The position numbers and the translations under genes were made by a program. Source: CAZTHL01 sp964613585 (GTDB lineage: Bacteria > Pseudomonadota > Alphaproteobacteria > DSM-16000 > Inquilinaceae). Taken from it: DNA of 16,388 nt. The stretch covers positions 1 to 16,388 of the forward strand of contig CAZTHL010000081.1 of the NCBI GenBank assembly GCA_964613585.1. The letters are read 5' to 3'. The notes beneath the pieces were generated by a model. That model ran no database searches. It saw nothing but the letters and a program-made list of their open reading frames with translations, and was not told the DNA's origin. Position 1 is the first letter of the stretch. The number at the start of each line of letters is the position of its first letter. Of this stretch, positions 15,624-16,388 are shown in pieces.

Positions 15624-16388
<765 letters not shown>

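Overview
This window is GC-rich DNA (roughly 70% G+C or more by eye). It carries no rRNA, tRNA, CRISPR array or insertion sequence that I can recognise. Gene content and order point to an alphaproteobacterium, most likely a Rhodospirillales-type organism. The clues are the SUF operon order sufB-sufC-sufD-sufS-sufU-DUF59-sufA, the aminopeptidase/MarR/NlpC-P60 cluster, and a TAXI-type TRAP binding protein. The lineage is an inference from the proteins, not from a marker gene.

Layout. (1) 51-1001, minus: a DUF3500 protein. (2) 1273-1986, plus: L-isoaspartate O-methyltransferase (pcm), with a likely promoter so close to its ATG that the mRNA may be leaderless; its 3' end overlaps the convergent NlpC/P60 gene. 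(3) 1926-4764, minus: a likely operon of M17 leucyl aminopeptidase, a small MarR-type regulator and a signal-less NlpC/P60 peptidase, the last two coupled by a GTGA overlap. This looks like a cytoplasmic peptide or murein-peptide processing set. (4) 4952-5626, plus: a glutathione S-transferase. (5) 5784-9513, minus: a TAXI TRAP solute-binding protein, a YcaD-like MFS transporter and an epoxide-hydrolase-like alpha/beta hydrolase that has glycine where the nucleophile should be. (6) 9783-10244, plus: a decayed sodium/calcium antiporter (CaCA family), readable only by changing frame twice. (7) 10386-16388, minus: the SUF iron-sulfur cluster assembly operon. It is transcribed leftward from sufB (cut by the window edge) through a small HlyU-like gene, sufC, sufD, sufS, sufU and a DUF59 gene to sufA.

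How the genes work together. SufS removes sulfur from cysteine and probably hands it to SufU. SufB, SufC and SufD form the ATP-driven scaffold on which the cluster is built. SufA is an A-type carrier, and the DUF59 protein is an accessory maturation factor. The 76-residue gene between sufB and sufC is not a standard SUF component; it has its own strong ribosome binding site and resembles the HlyU domain. The points most worth a second look are this small SUF-operon gene, the hydrolase with the missing nucleophile, the antiporter pseudogene and the leaderless, repeat-extended pcm start. I found no clear case of a wholly new multi-gene system.
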